Part shown: positions 25,055 through 35,299 of the stretch, piece after piece
How positions within the stretch are numbered: position 1 is the stretch's first letter
How the letters are laid out: every line of letters starts with the position of its first letter
From: an uncultured Bryobacteraceae bacterium
Lineage (GTDB): Bacteria; Acidobacteriota; Terriglobia; Bryobacterales; Bryobacteraceae
Length of the DNA stretch: 64,000 nucleotides
Assembly: GCA_937924525.1 (NCBI GenBank)
Contig: CALDSU010000002.1
Location: 124,001-188,000, forward strand
Direction: 5' to 3'
Notes under the pieces: model-generated
Database searches by the model: none
The model's input: the letters and a program-made list of their open reading frames with translations, nothing else
Told to the model about the DNA's origin: nothing
Position numbers and translations under genes: made by a program

Positions 25055-28000
25055 ATGCGTTTGCTCGCTGTCGTTGTGTCTTTATTGGCGCTGCTTGCGT
25101 CCGGCCCCGCCCCGGCGCAGGTGGCGTCTTCGGAAATCTTTGGCGTCGTGACCGATCCCAAGGGCGCGACGATCCCTCAAGCCGAAGTCCGGCTGCGGTC
25201 GGTGGATCAGGGCTTCGAGTATCGGTTTCAGACCGCGGAGACGGGCTACTACGCGTTTTCCAACTTGCGCCCCGGATCGTATACGCTGGCGGTGGAGGCG
25301 GCGGGTTTCCGCCCGCTGGTCCGCCAGGGAATCACGGCGGTGACCGCGCGCCGCATTCGCGTCGACCTTCAGTTGGAGCTTGGTTCGGTGGCCGAGACGG
25401 TCTCGGTGACCGCCGACGCCCCGCTGCTCGACGCGGGCAACCAGGAGATCGGCCAAACCATCGACAACCGGCGGGTGCTACAGTTGCCGTTGAACGGCCG
25501 CAGTTACCTCGAGCTGGCGACGCTCGCGCCGAACACCTTGCCTTTCGCCACCGGCACGCGCCAGGGAACCGGATTCGTCCTCGGCGGGAGCCGTTTCAAC
25601 TCCAACAACCTGATGGTGGACGGCATTGACAACAACACCCACTTCTTCAATCGCGACGTGGTCCGTCCGTCGGTGGACAGCATCGAGGAGTTCCGGGTGC
25701 TGACCAACTCGCCCAGCGCCGAGTTCGGACGGAACATGGGGGGCGTGGTCACGGTCGTCACCAAGTCCGGCGGCAACGAATTTCGCGGCACGGCCTTCTG
25801 GTTTCACCGGAACAATCATCTGAATGCGCGCAACGCGTTTTCCTCGGTGGCCAGCCCGTTCTTCCTGCGCAACCAGTACGGGGCGTCGCTCGGCGGACCG
25901 GTTCGGCGGAACCGGCTGTTCTTTTTCGGCAATTTTGAAAAACTGCGGCAGCGGGAATCCGGGGTCAGCAACCTGAGCGTGCCGCCCGTCGAACTCCGGC
26001 AGGGGATCTTCCCGGCGGCGCGGCAGGTGTTCGACCCGCTCACGACGCGGCCGCATCCGACCCAGGTCGGCGCCTTCGTGCGTGATCCGTTTCCCCAGAA
26101 TCGCATTCCCGAGCAGCGGATGGACCGCGTCGGCCGGCGCATCGCCAACGAGGCCTGGCCGCTCCCCAACATCGGCGCCACGCAGTATCGCCAGCAGGTG
26201 CCGCGCAACTTTGACGAGGATCAGTGGATGGTGCGCGGCGACTGGCGCGTGCGCGACACGCAACAGATCGCCATGCGCTACACCACCTACAGCACGTTCA
26301 CCGACGTCCGCGATGCATTTCCCGTCGCCTATTCCGGAGCGGCAAGTCCGGTCAACACCGGCCACAACGCCGCGCTGTCCCACACCTGGACGCTACGCCC
26401 CGCCTTGCTCAACGAATTCCGTCTCGGCTTCAACCGTTTCGTCGTTGACCAGAAGCCGCTTAACTTCGGCACCGACCCGGCGGGAGCCATTGGCCTGACG
26501 GGCACCAGCCCCAGCCGCCAGGTTTCCTCCTTCCCGTCCATCCAGACCGGCTACTCCGAGTTCGGCAGCGGCAGTAACCTGGTACTCTCCGCGGAAAACA
26601 CCTACCAGCTCTCCAATAACCTGACGTGGCACCGCGGCGGGCATACGCTGAAGACCGGCGTCGACCTGCGCGTCCTGCACGCCAGTGTATTCGGTTCGTT
26701 TGTCCCCTTCGGGCAGCTTCGCTTCGGCCCGATTTTCTCGAGTAATCCCTCGCAGCCGAACACCGGCGATGTCATCGCCGACCTGCTGCTCGGATACCCG
26801 CAGTCGATCCAGCTCAACGTCCAGTTCAGCCCGCTGTACAACCGGCAGTCGCTGTGGGGCGCCTACTTTCAGGACGACTGGCGGGTCAGCTCGCGGCTGA
26901 CGCTGAATCTCGGCCTTCGGTATGAGTTATTCACGCCGGTAGTGGACAAGTTCGACCGGCAGGGCAACCCGAACACCGCCAATCCGCAGGGTGAGTTCCG
27001 CCTGGCCACGCGGGGCGGGGAAGTGCCCTCCTGGGTGCGGCAGGAGATCGATTTGCTGCCGATCCCTCCCGGCGAGCGGAACCGCCTGTTCCTGCCCGGG
27101 GATTCGCGCGCTCTCACCCGGACAAACTGGTTTGACTTCTCTCCGCGCTTTGGCTTCGCCTACACCGTGGACAAGGCGACCGTGGTGCGGGGCGGCTTCG
27201 GCGTCTACCGCTCGCTCACCGGCGGGGGAACGTTCGTGCGGCTCGGCTTCAACCCGCCCAACTTCATTGAGACCTTTTTCATCGCTCCGGACGCGGTCAC
27301 CACGGTCGCCAAGCTGGAAAACGGCATCCCCTCGTTTCGGGAGGGCGCGGGGCGGATCGAGGGACTGAGCCCGCGGCATCTGTTCGAACACAACCGCACC
27401 CAGTTGACCACCCAAGGGAATCTCAACCTCCAGCGCCAGCTTGGCGCAAACGTCGTCGCCGAGGTCGGCTATCTGGCTTCGCGCGGCCGCAACCTGACGC
27501 TGTTTTTGCTGGAGAACCAGATCCGCAACCCGGCCGACTACGGCCGCGGCCAGGCGGCGCGTCCGGTGCCGGTGTTCGGCAACATCTGGGGCTGGGGCAG
27601 CGGCGCGCTGTCGCGTTATCACGCGGGCTACGCGCGCCTGGAGAAGCGTTTCAGCCAGGGTCTGGCGTTGCAGGGTTCGTATACGTTCGGCAAGTCGCTC
27701 GACAACGCTCCGGGAGACTTCGCGGTCGGCAACCTCGGTATTTCCGTGGCGCCGATCGACAGCTACGATTTGAGCCGCGAGTATGGGCCGTCGGGGTTCG
27801 ACGCCCGGCACCGCCTCGTCGTCTCGCAGGTTTACGAACTGCCGTTTGGCCGTGGCCGCCGCTGGCTCGGCAACGGCGGCCCGGCGGATTGGGCCCTCGG
27901 CGGCTGGGAGCTCTCCGGCATCACGAGTTGGAGTTCGGGCATCCCGGTGGATCCCAAGATGCAGACGACGCGCGTATTCAGCTTCAACAACCAGAACCGC

Positions 28001-28339
28001 CCCCACCGCGTGGCCGATGGCAACCTGAGCGGCAGCGCGCGCACGGTCGACCGCTGGTTCGATCCCGCGGCCTTCGTCGCGCCGCCGGACCTCGTGCTGG
28101 GCAACTCCGGCCGCAATGTCCTCCGCGCTCCCGGGGTCTTCCAGATGGATGCTACTCTCGGCAAGCGTTTTGCGTTCGGGGAAAACCGGTTTGTCCAGTT
28201 CCGCGCGGAGTTTTTCAATCTGACAAACACCGTGAACCTGGGGGCGCCGGTGAACTTCATCGGCAACCCCAACGCCGGGAGGATCCTCGGCAGCCGCGCC
28301 GCGCGGCAAATGCAGTTCGCGCTCAGGCTACACTTCTAG
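25055..28339 (+). CDS. Oar-like TonB-dependent outer-membrane receptor 2
   Basis: 1094-residue outer-membrane importer: signal peptide ending PAPAQ, carboxypeptidase-regulatory-like domain (EIFGVVTDPKGATIPQAEV), plug domain (QLPLNGRSYLELA, MVDGIDNNTHFFNRD, FGRNMGGVVTVVTKSGG) and a beta-barrel ending QFALRLHF with the terminal phenylalanine. AAGGAG lies 6-7 nt before the ATG. It sits between an IclR regulator and an FG-GAP protein whose start is 3 nt after the stop, so these two are co-translated. Context with a CE15 esterase suggests uptake of plant cell-wall oligosaccharides, but the ligand is not shown by the sequence. Confidence 0.9.
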   Translation: MRLLAVVVSLLALLASGPAPAQVASSEIFGVVTDPKGATIPQAEVRLRSVDQGFEYRFQTAETGYYAFSNLRPGSYTLAVEAAGFRPLVRQGITAVTARRIRVDLQLELGSVAETVSVTADAPLLDAGNQEIGQTIDNRRVLQLPLNGRSYLELATLAPNTLPFATGTRQGTGFVLGGSRFNSNNLMVDGIDNNTHFFNRDVVRPSVDSIEEFRVLTNSPSAEFGRNMGGVVTVVTKSGGNEFRGTAFWFHRNNHLNARNAFSSVASPFFLRNQYGASLGGPVRRNRLFFFGNFEKLRQRESGVSNLSVPPVELRQGIFPAARQVFDPLTTRPHPTQVGAFVRDPFPQNRIPEQRMDRVGRRIANEAWPLPNIGATQYRQQVPRNFDEDQWMVRGDWRVRDTQQIAMRYTTYSTFTDVRDAFPVAYSGAASPVNTGHNAALSHTWTLRPALLNEFRLGFNRFVVDQKPLNFGTDPAGAIGLTGTSPSRQVSSFPSIQTGYSEFGSGSNLVLSAENTYQLSNNLTWHRGGHTLKTGVDLRVLHASVFGSFVPFGQLRFGPIFSSNPSQPNTGDVIADLLLGYPQSIQLNVQFSPLYNRQSLWGAYFQDDWRVSSRLTLNLGLRYELFTPVVDKFDRQGNPNTANPQGEFRLATRGGEVPSWVRQEIDLLPIPPGERNRLFLPGDSRALTRTNWFDFSPRFGFAYTVDKATVVRGGFGVYRSLTGGGTFVRLGFNPPNFIETFFIAPDAVTTVAKLENGIPSFREGAGRIEGLSPRHLFEHNRTQLTTQGNLNLQRQLGANVVAEVGYLASRGRNLTLFLLENQIRNPADYGRGQAARPVPVFGNIWGWGSGALSRYHAGYARLEKRFSQGLALQGSYTFGKSLDNAPGDFAVGNLGISVAPIDSYDLSREYGPSGFDARHRLVVSQVYELPFGRGRRWLGNGGPADWALGGWELSGITSWSSGIPVDPKMQTTRVFSFNNQNRPHRVADGNLSGSARTVDRWFDPAAFVAPPDLVLGNSGRNVLRAPGVFQMDATLGKRFAFGENRFVQFRAEFFNLTNTVNLGAPVNFIGNPNAGRILGSRAARQMQFALRLHF

Positions 28340-28342
28340 GCG

Positions 28343-29533
28343 ATGCGGACGGGCCTCGTGGCTGTTCTCCTGCTGGCTGGTCCTGGAGTTCTCCGGGGCC
28401 AGCCGGTCTTTCACCCGGTCAGCGAAGGCCCGTACTTTCTTACCGCGGGCGATCTCAACGGCGATGGCGTTGACGATGTTTTGGCGGTCTGCCGCGGCGA
28501 GTTGCGCATGCCCGGCGACGCCCGCCCCGGCAACGACCAGATCACGGTCTACCTCTCCAAGCCCGGCGGCGTGAGGCGCCGGCAGGATTTTGGCGTGGGG
28601 TTTGGTCCGTACACCGCCGCCATCGCCGACCTCGACGGCGACGGCCGCAACGACGCCGCCGTCGTCAACTTCCAGGACGCCCGGCGTCACCTGTCCCTCC
28701 TGTGGGGTCCGCCAGGGGATGCCGTCCACCTCCAGGTGGAAGGCCCGTTCGAGTACGACAAGAGCCGCAACGAGCGGGGCGAGGCGATCTATCCGGCGCC
28801 GGGACTCACCTCCCTGGCGATCCGCGATTTCGACGGCGACGGCAAACCGGATATCGCCGCTGTCGCCTGGTCGAGCGACTTTTTCGTGATCTTCCGCAAC
28901 CTGGGCCAACGCAGGTTCCGCCAGATCCGCTACCCGCTGCCCCCTGGGCCGCGCGACGTCGCAGCCGCCGACTTCAACCGCGACGGTCACCCCGATCTGG
29001 CGTTTTCCATTTACTCTTCCAACCTGGTGGATGTCTGGCTCGGAGACGGCAAAGGCGGCTTCCGGCCTCACCAGCGGTTCCATGCGCAGGGGCACATCCC
29101 CTATCACCTGAAAGCCGGCGATCTCGACGGCGACGGCTGGCCCGATCTGGTGGTGGGCAATCGCGGACCTTCGGACAATGTTGCTGTATTTCGGAACCGC
29201 GGCGGGCGCTTCGGGTTCGTGGGTTCGTTCCGGCCGGGGACAGCCAAAACAGGCGAGGCTACTGCCGATGAGATCCGCGATGTTCTTCTGACCGACGCCG
29301 ACGGCGACGGCAAGCTGGATCTGGTGGCGGCCTGCCATCTCTCCCACAAAGTCGTGTTCTGGCGAGGCACGGGCAACCTGGCGTTTGGCGCCGCGTTCCA
29401 GGATCGCCGGGTGCTTGAATTCCCCGGCAAAGGACCGCGCGCCCTGCACCCGCTCGAGGGCGGAATCGGCGTGGCGTTCTTCCGCGCGAACGAGTTCGCG
29501 GTCTTTGGGGTGGAAGCTTTCCAAGCCAGGTAG
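28343..29533 (+). CDS. Secreted FG-GAP/VCBS-repeat calcium-binding propeller protein
   Basis: 396 residues with a signal peptide (hydrophobic 4-16, LRGQ end). Six calcium-loop motifs recur through the chain: DLNGDGVDD, DLDGDGRND, DFDGDGKPD, DFNRDGHPD, DLDGDGWPD and DADGDGKLD, the integrin-alpha-like FG-GAP pattern that folds into a beta-propeller. Such proteins bind carbohydrates or surfaces outside the cell. The gene starts 3 nt after the TonB receptor stop and must share its mRNA. A partner role in polymer binding for that receptor is inferred. No catalytic residues are evident. Confidence 0.85.
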   Translation: MRTGLVAVLLLAGPGVLRGQPVFHPVSEGPYFLTAGDLNGDGVDDVLAVCRGELRMPGDARPGNDQITVYLSKPGGVRRRQDFGVGFGPYTAAIADLDGDGRNDAAVVNFQDARRHLSLLWGPPGDAVHLQVEGPFEYDKSRNERGEAIYPAPGLTSLAIRDFDGDGKPDIAAVAWSSDFFVIFRNLGQRRFRQIRYPLPPGPRDVAAADFNRDGHPDLAFSIYSSNLVDVWLGDGKGGFRPHQRFHAQGHIPYHLKAGDLDGDGWPDLVVGNRGPSDNVAVFRNRGGRFGFVGSFRPGTAKTGEATADEIRDVLLTDADGDGKLDLVAACHLSHKVVFWRGTGNLAFGAAFQDRRVLEFPGKGPRALHPLEGGIGVAFFRANEFAVFGVEAFQAR

Positions 29534-29609
29534 GCGGGCGTGAACCACCTCGGAAACATCCGCCAGGTCTTCCGCGAAGGCTCGGCCGGCCCGCGCGCCT
29601 GGAAGCGGA

Positions 29610-29639
29610 TTGGCATCCGCGGCCGTTCTGGCATACAAT
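29610..29639 (+). promoter_or_regulatory. Predicted sigma70-type promoter for the isomerase gene
   Basis: TTGGCA at 29610-29615 and TACAAT at 29634-29639 are separated by 18 bp. The -10 element ends only 9 nt before the ATG at 29649 and no Shine-Dalgarno lies between, so the transcript would be nearly leaderless. Confidence 0.45.
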
Positions 29640-29648
29640 CGCTACGCC

Positions 29649-30740
29649 ATGACGCCTCACTGGAACCGCCGCGCATTTTTGCGAACGCTGGCCGGCGCCG
29701 CGCTGACGCCGGTTGTTTCCGCCGCCAGGCCTTACGAGGAATGGGCGCCGGGGATCAAACTCTCTTACCAGATGCCCAGCGATATCCCGGACGAGGACCT
29801 CGCGTTTGTGAAGCAAATGGGTCTCGAATACGTCAGCGTCTGGACCGGCAAAGACAAGGCGACGCTCGAGAACTTCAAAGCCATCAAGCACAAGGTGGAG
29901 AGCGCCGGACTCAAAGTCTGGAATATCGGCAACCTGAACGTGCACAACATGCCTGAGGTCACGTTGAACCTGCCGGGACGCGACCGCAAAATTGAGGAGT
30001 ATAAGCAGAATCTCCGCAACCTGGCCGCGGTCGGCATCCGCTACACCACGTACGCGCACATGGGCAATGGCATCTGGAGTTCGGAACGGGAAACCACCCG
30101 CGGCGGCGCTCCCGCCCGCGCGTTCAACCAGCAGACCGCGAAAGGTTACTGGGACGGCCAGGTCTTTGCAGGGCCGCTGACCCATGGCCGCAAGTACACC
30201 AACGAAGAAATCTGGGAGAACTACACCGATTTCATCCGGCAGGTGGCGCCGGTTGCAGAGGAAGTGGGGGTGCGGATCGGCATCCACCCGGACGATCCTC
30301 CCGTGCCCGAATTGGGCGGCGTGCCGCGCTGCATTTTCAGCAATTACGACGGCTACGTCAAAGCGCTCGAAATCGCGAACAGTCCCAATGTCGGCGTCTG
30401 CCTGTGCTGTGGCACCTGGCTGGAAGGCGGCAAGCACACCGGCAGGGACGTCGTGGAGGCCGCCCGGGGTTTCGCCAAGATGGGCAAGCTCTGGAAGATC
30501 CACTTCCGCAACGTCAGCGCGCCCATCCCGCACTTTGTCGAAACCTTTGTCGACGACGGCTATGGGGACATGTGGAAGATCATGAAGACGCTTGCCGAAG
30601 TGGACTTTCGCGGCATTCTGATCGCGGACCACGTCCCGCAAATGGTGGGTGACCGCCGGACAAGCTGGGCGTACAATCTCGGCTACATCAAGGCGCTGAA
30701 GAACCGCGCCGAAGCGGAAGTGAGAGGGCGGCGGTCATGA
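29649..30740 (+). CDS. Tat-exported sugar phosphate isomerase/epimerase-like protein
   Basis: Xylose-isomerase-like TIM barrel (AP endonuclease 2 superfamily). 363 residues: a twin-arginine signal [16 protein letters not shown], then the barrel. [10 protein letters not shown] and [11 protein letters not shown] match conserved strands bearing metal ligands, and IHFRNVSAP and [12 protein letters not shown] match the mannonate dehydratase-like group closely. Similarity to UxuA-type mannonate dehydratase makes a role in glucuronate-derived sugar acid conversion possible, but Tat-exported paralogues in Acidobacteria are mostly uncharacterised. The stop overlaps the next start as ATGA, so it is co-translated with the CE15 esterase. 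A promoter lies directly in front. Confidence 0.78.
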   Translation: MTPHWNRRAFLRTLAGAALTPVVSAARPYEEWAPGIKLSYQMPSDIPDEDLAFVKQMGLEYVSVWTGKDKATLENFKAIKHKVESAGLKVWNIGNLNVHNMPEVTLNLPGRDRKIEEYKQNLRNLAAVGIRYTTYAHMGNGIWSSERETTRGGAPARAFNQQTAKGYWDGQVFAGPLTHGRKYTNEEIWENYTDFIRQVAPVAEEVGVRIGIHPDDPPVPELGGVPRCIFSNYDGYVKALEIANSPNVGVCLCCGTWLEGGKHTGRDVVEAARGFAKMGKLWKIHFRNVSAPIPHFVETFVDDGYGDMWKIMKTLAEVDFRGILIADHVPQMVGDRRTSWAYNLGYIKALKNRAEAEVRGRRS

Positions 30741-31981
30741 GGCGGCGGGAACTGCTGTGGCTGCCGGCGGCGGCGTGGGCCGCGCCGCCGGCCAACTACA
30801 ACGAATCGCGGGTGCCGGAATACACGCTGCCGGACCCGCTGGTGTTCGCCAACGGCCAGCGCGTGCGCACGGCGGCGGACTGGAGCCGGCGGCGGGCCGA
30901 GATTCTGGAACAATTCCGCTCGCAGATGTTCGGGCGGCATCCCGGTCCTCCGCGCCGCGTCACTCACGAGGTGCTGGCCGCCGATCCGACGGCGCTCGCC
31001 GGCAAAGCGATCCGCAAGCAGGTGCGCGTGCAGATTGAAGACAAAGTTCCGATGGACCTCCTGCTGTATCTGCCGGCGGGCGCCGGCAGGCCCGTGCCCG
31101 TATTTCTCGGCCTGAATTTCCAGGGGAATCACGCGGTCCACCCGGACCCGGGCATCCTGCTGTCGGACCGGTGGATGCGGCCGAACGCCCCGGGCGTGGA
31201 GAATAACCGCGCGACGGAAGCCTCCCGCGGGGCGGCCGCCACCCGCTGGCCGGTCGAGTTAATTCTGTCCCGCGGCTACGGGCTGGCTACGATCTACTAT
31301 GGCGACATCGATCCGGATTTCGACGACGGCTTTCAGAACGGCGTCCACCCGCTCTACTACGCGGCGGGGCAGACGCGGCCCGGTCCGGACCAATGGGGAT
31401 CGATCGCCGCTTGGGCGTGGGGACTGAGCCGGGCGCTGGATTACCTGGAGCAGGATCCGCAAGTGGACGCCAAGCGCGTGGCGGTGCTGGGGCACTCGCG
31501 CCTGGGCAAAACGTCGCTGTGGGCCGCCGCGGAGGATACGCGATTCGCGCTGGCGATCTCGAACAATTCCGGCTGTGGCGGCGCGGCTCTTTCCCGCCGC
31601 GCCTACGGGGAGACGGTCGAGCGGATCAACACGGTCTTTCCACACTGGTTCTGCGCGAATTTCAAGCGCTACAACGGCCGCGAGGCGGAATTGCCGTTCG
31701 ACCAGCACATGCTGATCGCGTTGATCGCGCCGCGTCCGGGGTATGTGGCCAGCGCGCAGGAAGACCTCTGGGCCGACCCCCTGGGTGAATTCCTCAGCGC
31801 CAAACACGCCAGTCCCGTCTACCGGTTGTTGGGTAAAGACGGGTGCGGCGCGACGGCCATGCCGCCCATTCACCAGCCCGTGATGACCACCGTCGGCTAC
31901 CATGTCCGCGCCGGCAAACACGACCTGACCCGCTACGACTGGGAGCGCTACCTCGATTTCGCCGATCGCCAGATGAAGTAA
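30737..31981 (+). CDS. Glucuronoyl esterase-like protein (carbohydrate esterase family 15)
   Basis: Alpha/beta hydrolase predicted to cut ester bonds between 4-O-methyl-glucuronic acid of xylan and lignin alcohols. 414 residues with a short signal-like N-terminus. The CE15 nucleophile motif is [11 protein letters not shown] with S254; [14 protein letters not shown] and the [16 protein letters not shown] block are diagnostic of the family; the catalytic histidine is H395 in GKHDLT. A glutamate acid may lie in the usual loop. Start overlaps the isomerase-like gene by 4 nt. Together with the IclR regulator and TonB receptor 2 this gives a plausible glucuronoxylan-processing locus. Confidence 0.86.
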   Translation: MRRRELLWLPAAAWAAPPANYNESRVPEYTLPDPLVFANGQRVRTAADWSRRRAEILEQFRSQMFGRHPGPPRRVTHEVLAADPTALAGKAIRKQVRVQIEDKVPMDLLLYLPAGAGRPVPVFLGLNFQGNHAVHPDPGILLSDRWMRPNAPGVENNRATEASRGAAATRWPVELILSRGYGLATIYYGDIDPDFDDGFQNGVHPLYYAAGQTRPGPDQWGSIAAWAWGLSRALDYLEQDPQVDAKRVAVLGHSRLGKTSLWAAAEDTRFALAISNNSGCGGAALSRRAYGETVERINTVFPHWFCANFKRYNGREAELPFDQHMLIALIAPRPGYVASAQEDLWADPLGEFLSAKHASPVYRLLGKDGCGATAMPPIHQPVMTTVGYHVRAGKHDLTRYDWERYLDFADRQMK

Positions 31982-32078
31982 CGCGCGCCTGCTATCATTA
32001 ATAACTGGCCGGACACAAGACCGCCCGCCCAGGCGTTGGCGGCTTGCCGCTGATCCAGGTTCCTGAGGTGATTTCCCG

Positions 32079-33344
32079 TTGGCTTTGATCGAAGGTTGTA
32101 AACACTCGCTCGACATCGTCGTGCCCGTCGACGAGGTGGAGAGCGAAACCGAGCGCGTGGTGGCGGACATCACCAAACGCGCGAAATTGCCCGGCTTCCG
32201 CCCGGGTAAAGCCCCCGCGTCGCACGTCCGGCGGCTGTTTGCCGGCGAGATCCGCCAGCAGGTGATCGAAAACCTCCTGCCGAAGGCGCTCCAGCGCCGG
32301 GTGGAGGACGAGAACCTGAAATTGGTGGGAACCCCGGACATCACGAACGTGAAGTTCACGGAAGGCCAGCCGCTGGAATTCACGGCGGAATTCGAGGTGG
32401 CCCCAGAGTTCGAGCTGGGCGACTACATCGGCGTGGAAGTGCCGTACGACGACCCGGAAATTACGGACGCCGACATCGACTTGCGCCTGGCCCAGATCCG
32501 CGAGCGGCACGCCGATTATTCCAACGTCGACCCCCGGCCCCTGGAGGAAGGGGATGTGGCGGTGATCTCGATGCGCAGCGTCAGCGGCGTGGAAGAACCC
32601 ATGCAGCAGGACGAACTGCTCGTCGAGCTCGGGGCGGAGGATACGATTGCGGACTTCACCGAGAACTTGCGGGGCATGTCGCCCGGGGAGTCGAAGGAAT
32701 TCGACGTCACCTATCCGGAGGATTTCGGCCGCCCGCAGCTGGCCGGAAAGACGGTGCGGTTCCAGGCCACGGTCAAGGCCCTGCGGAAGAAGGAACTGCC
32801 GGAACTGAACGACGAATTCGCCAAGGACATCGGCGACTACCAGTCGCTCGAAGAACTGCGCGAGGAGATCCGGCGCAACCTTTACGCCGAGCGCCAGTAT
32901 GAGGCGCAGGAAGCCGCCCGCAACGCCATCGTAGAAAAACTGGTGGACGCCCACGAGTTTGCGGTGCCCGAGACTTACATCTCGCGGCAGATCCGGAGCC
33001 GCGTGGAACAGACGCTGCGCGGGATGGCCGCCGAAGGCGTGGACATCAGCAAACTCAAACCGGACTGGGACCAGGTGGTGGCCGGCCAGCGGGAGCGGGC
33101 GATTCGCGAGGTCAAAGCATCGTTGATCCTGGCGAAGATCGCCGAGCGCGAGGCGATCGAGCCCACCATGGACGAGGTGGATCGCGAAGTGGAGCGCATC
33201 GCGCGGCAACAGCGGGAGCCGGTCGCCGCGCTGAAGCTGAAATACCGCAAGGACGGCACGCTGGGGCGCATCGCTTCCCACATTCAGACCCAGAAAACGC
33301 TGGCTTTCCTGTTTGAGCGCGCGCGCAAGATCGCAACCGGATAA
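32079..33344 (+). CDS. tig: Trigger factor (ribosome-associated chaperone)
   Basis: Binds the ribosome near the exit tunnel and shields nascent chains; also a peptidyl-prolyl isomerase. 421 residues in the usual three parts: N-terminal ribosome-binding domain with the signature GFRPGKAP, FKBP-type PPIase domain (about 150-245; EGDVAVISM, KTVRFQATVKAL) and the C-terminal helical chaperone domain. The PPIase insert is shortened and lacks several FKBP aromatic residues, as in many trigger factors. The start is TTG with GAGGTG upstream; a TATCAT box near 31992 could be its -10. clpP and clpX, which often follow tig, are absent; an opposing M81 gene ends 8 nt away. Confidence 0.94.
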   Translation: MALIEGCKHSLDIVVPVDEVESETERVVADITKRAKLPGFRPGKAPASHVRRLFAGEIRQQVIENLLPKALQRRVEDENLKLVGTPDITNVKFTEGQPLEFTAEFEVAPEFELGDYIGVEVPYDDPEITDADIDLRLAQIRERHADYSNVDPRPLEEGDVAVISMRSVSGVEEPMQQDELLVELGAEDTIADFTENLRGMSPGESKEFDVTYPEDFGRPQLAGKTVRFQATVKALRKKELPELNDEFAKDIGDYQSLEELREEIRRNLYAERQYEAQEAARNAIVEKLVDAHEFAVPETYISRQIRSRVEQTLRGMAAEGVDISKLKPDWDQVVAGQRERAIREVKASLILAKIAEREAIEPTMDEVDREVERIARQQREPVAALKLKYRKDGTLGRIASHIQTQKTLAFLFERARKIATG

Positions 33345-33352
33345 CGGCGGCG

Positions 33353-34846
33353 TCAGTTCCGTGCGAAGCGCCGGGCAGCCGGCGTAAATGGCACGTCCTC
33401 ATCCAGCGGGAAGATCGGCCGAGCGCAACGGGTATGGCCCAGGCTCCGGAGGTTGGCGCTGGTCGCCCCGGGGGCGTCGATGTGAATCAGCCGTTCAGCG
33501 CCTTCCTCGAAGAAGCGGCGCTGGCAATGCGGCGACTTCACCACCACGATGTCGAACGCGGCCGGGTCCTGACCCGCGGCGAAGAACACCGAGCGGTCGT
33601 ACAGATGCACGGGGCGGCTCATGATCACCAGCGTGATGCTGCCCACCTCGACGACCGCGGTGGGACCGCCGTCCCAGGCTTCGCCGTGGGACTCGCTTCG
33701 CATGCGCCCGTCGCTGAGCAACCGGACGCGGGCGCGCACTTCGAGCCGCCGGTGCCGCTGCGGATCCAGCGCCCCGCCCACCGGCATCGTCACCTCGCTG
33801 CCTACCCCCGCGCGAAAGGCCGCTTGCGCGGCCGCGGGATCCACCAGGGGGATCAGCGCCGGGCGGCGGCATCCCGCTTCCACGAGAGCGCGCAGGATCG
33901 CGTTGCTGTCGCCCGGCGCTCCGGAACTGGTGGCGTCAGCCGCGTCCACCAGCACGATCCGTCCCCGGGCGGCCAGCGCCTGTTCCACGCCTTCGCGCAG
34001 CCCTGTCAACGGCTGCTGGAGATGGTGACGCATGGCCCAGAATTCTTCGGCGATCGAGCAGGCCTCGCGCTCCGCGCGACCGGCATCTCCGTTGGCCACC
34101 AGCAGCACGTTGGAGCACAGATCCGGCACGTCGGTGAACGGGTTGCCGATGAACATGCCGCCCGCGAGCCCGTCCAGGCCGTTTTCGAACGCGATCGTCC
34201 GCCGGACACAGCGGCCGAACATACCGGTTTCGGTGATCAGTTCGTTGCCGCGGACCAGGGCAGGGATCGGGACGCGCACCGACACGGGCTGCGCGGCGCC
34301 GGCCAGGATTTTCAGCAACAGGCGCGCGGCGCGCTGGCCGGTTTGAAAAAAGTCGACGTGGGGATACGTGTGATAGGGCACGACGGCGTCGGCATGCCGC
34401 AGGATGCGATCCGTCAGTACGCCGTGCAGATCGAGGGAAGCGACGACCGGAATGCGCTCGCCCACGATGGCGCGGGTGTGCTCGAGCAGATAGCCTTCCA
34501 CATCGAATTCCTCTTCCGCGGCCAGGGCGCCGTGCAAGGAGTAGTAGATGGCGTCGACCGGGCAAGCCTGGCGCACGCTGGCCAGGAACTCGCCGGCGAT
34601 GCGCTCGAAATCAGGCTGGGCCAGCGTGCCTCCGGAAGTGCTGGCGCGGGCGCTGTAGCCCGGGACTACCTCGACGCCCGCCTCGGCGTCGAACACGTGG
34701 AGGGCGCCACCGGTCTCCGAGGCGACCCCGCGATGGTAGTCCAGAATGTCCTGGCCATGAGAGATGACGAAATCGCGATAGCGGCCGAGGACCGGATTGA
34801 AAGAGGCGACTTCCTGTTTGCACTCGCAGATGAGGATACGCGGCAT
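33353..34846 (-). CDS. M81-family metallopeptidase (MlrC-like)
   Basis: Zinc-type protein related to MlrC, the last enzyme of microcystin breakdown, but widespread in bacteria that never meet microcystin. 497 residues: an N-terminal M81 domain (CECKQEVASFNPV, IYYSLHGALAAEEEFDVEG, VASLDLHGVLTD, YHTYPHVDFFQTGQRA) and a C-terminal MlrC_C domain (VDAADATSSGAPGDSNAIL, VVVKSPHCQRRFFEEG). The HGAL, DLHG and HTYPH histidines/aspartates are likely metal ligands. It is convergent with tig. The natural substrate is unknown; a hydrolase of unusual peptides or amides is the cautious call. Confidence 0.87.
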   Translation of the reverse strand: MPRILICECKQEVASFNPVLGRYRDFVISHGQDILDYHRGVASETGGALHVFDAEAGVEVVPGYSARASTSGGTLAQPDFERIAGEFLASVRQACPVDAIYYSLHGALAAEEEFDVEGYLLEHTRAIVGERIPVVASLDLHGVLTDRILRHADAVVPYHTYPHVDFFQTGQRAARLLLKILAGAAQPVSVRVPIPALVRGNELITETGMFGRCVRRTIAFENGLDGLAGGMFIGNPFTDVPDLCSNVLLVANGDAGRAEREACSIAEEFWAMRHHLQQPLTGLREGVEQALAARGRIVLVDAADATSSGAPGDSNAILRALVEAGCRRPALIPLVDPAAAQAAFRAGVGSEVTMPVGGALDPQRHRRLEVRARVRLLSDGRMRSESHGEAWDGGPTAVVEVGSITLVIMSRPVHLYDRSVFFAAGQDPAAFDIVVVKSPHCQRRFFEEGAERLIHIDAPGATSANLRSLGHTRCARPIFPLDEDVPFTPAARRFARN

Positions 34847-34906
34847 AGGGCGAACGATCTCTCCGACGATCGTCCCACACTTGCCGCCCGCGCGCGGCAG
34901 CCAGCT

Positions 34907-35299
34907 TCAAACGAGGCTGGGGCTGGTCTCGGCGAAGTTCCAGTTCCAGTCCTGGTCGAGGTTCTGGAGCGGGAGCGCCGTGCCCTGCGCCGGCAGCCAG
35001 CCGGACCCGGCCGCAAACTGCAAACCCACGACGCACCGGCCCCGGGTCCCGCTCACATACCGGATGGAGCCCATGCCGTACAGCCGGAAGCGGTCGCACT
35101 GGAAGCGGATCAGGGAAGAGGATTGAGGCGGCTCGGGCAATTCCAGCGCCACGCCTCCTTCCGAGATGTCGATCAGGCGCGCCTGACCCAGCTTTAACGT
35201 GCCGGTGGTGTCCAGCCACGACGCCCGCACCACTGCCCGGTTTCCCGGCAGCCGCGGATGCTTCCGCTTGTCACTGCGATGGTAATTACGAGCTTGCAT
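34907..35299 (-). CDS. PilZ domain protein 1 (c-di-GMP receptor candidate)
   Basis: 130 residues forming a single PilZ beta-barrel. The c-di-GMP motif is present as an arginine-rich start (KRKHPRL) and DISEGGVALEL, the D/NxSxxG element. The C-terminal 30 residues are tryptophan- and asparagine-rich and not part of the fold. Expected to change conformation on c-di-GMP binding and to act on a partner protein. No partner is encoded beside it; a second PilZ gene lies 179 bp upstream on the same strand, and a diguanylate cyclase is 16 kb away. That gap (35300-35478) has no visible gene. Confidence 0.8.
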   Translation of the reverse strand: MQARNYHRSDKRKHPRLPGNRAVVRASWLDTTGTLKLGQARLIDISEGGVALELPEPPQSSSLIRFQCDRFRLYGMGSIRYVSGTRGRCVVGLQFAAGSGWLPAQGTALPLQNLDQDWNWNFAETSPSLV

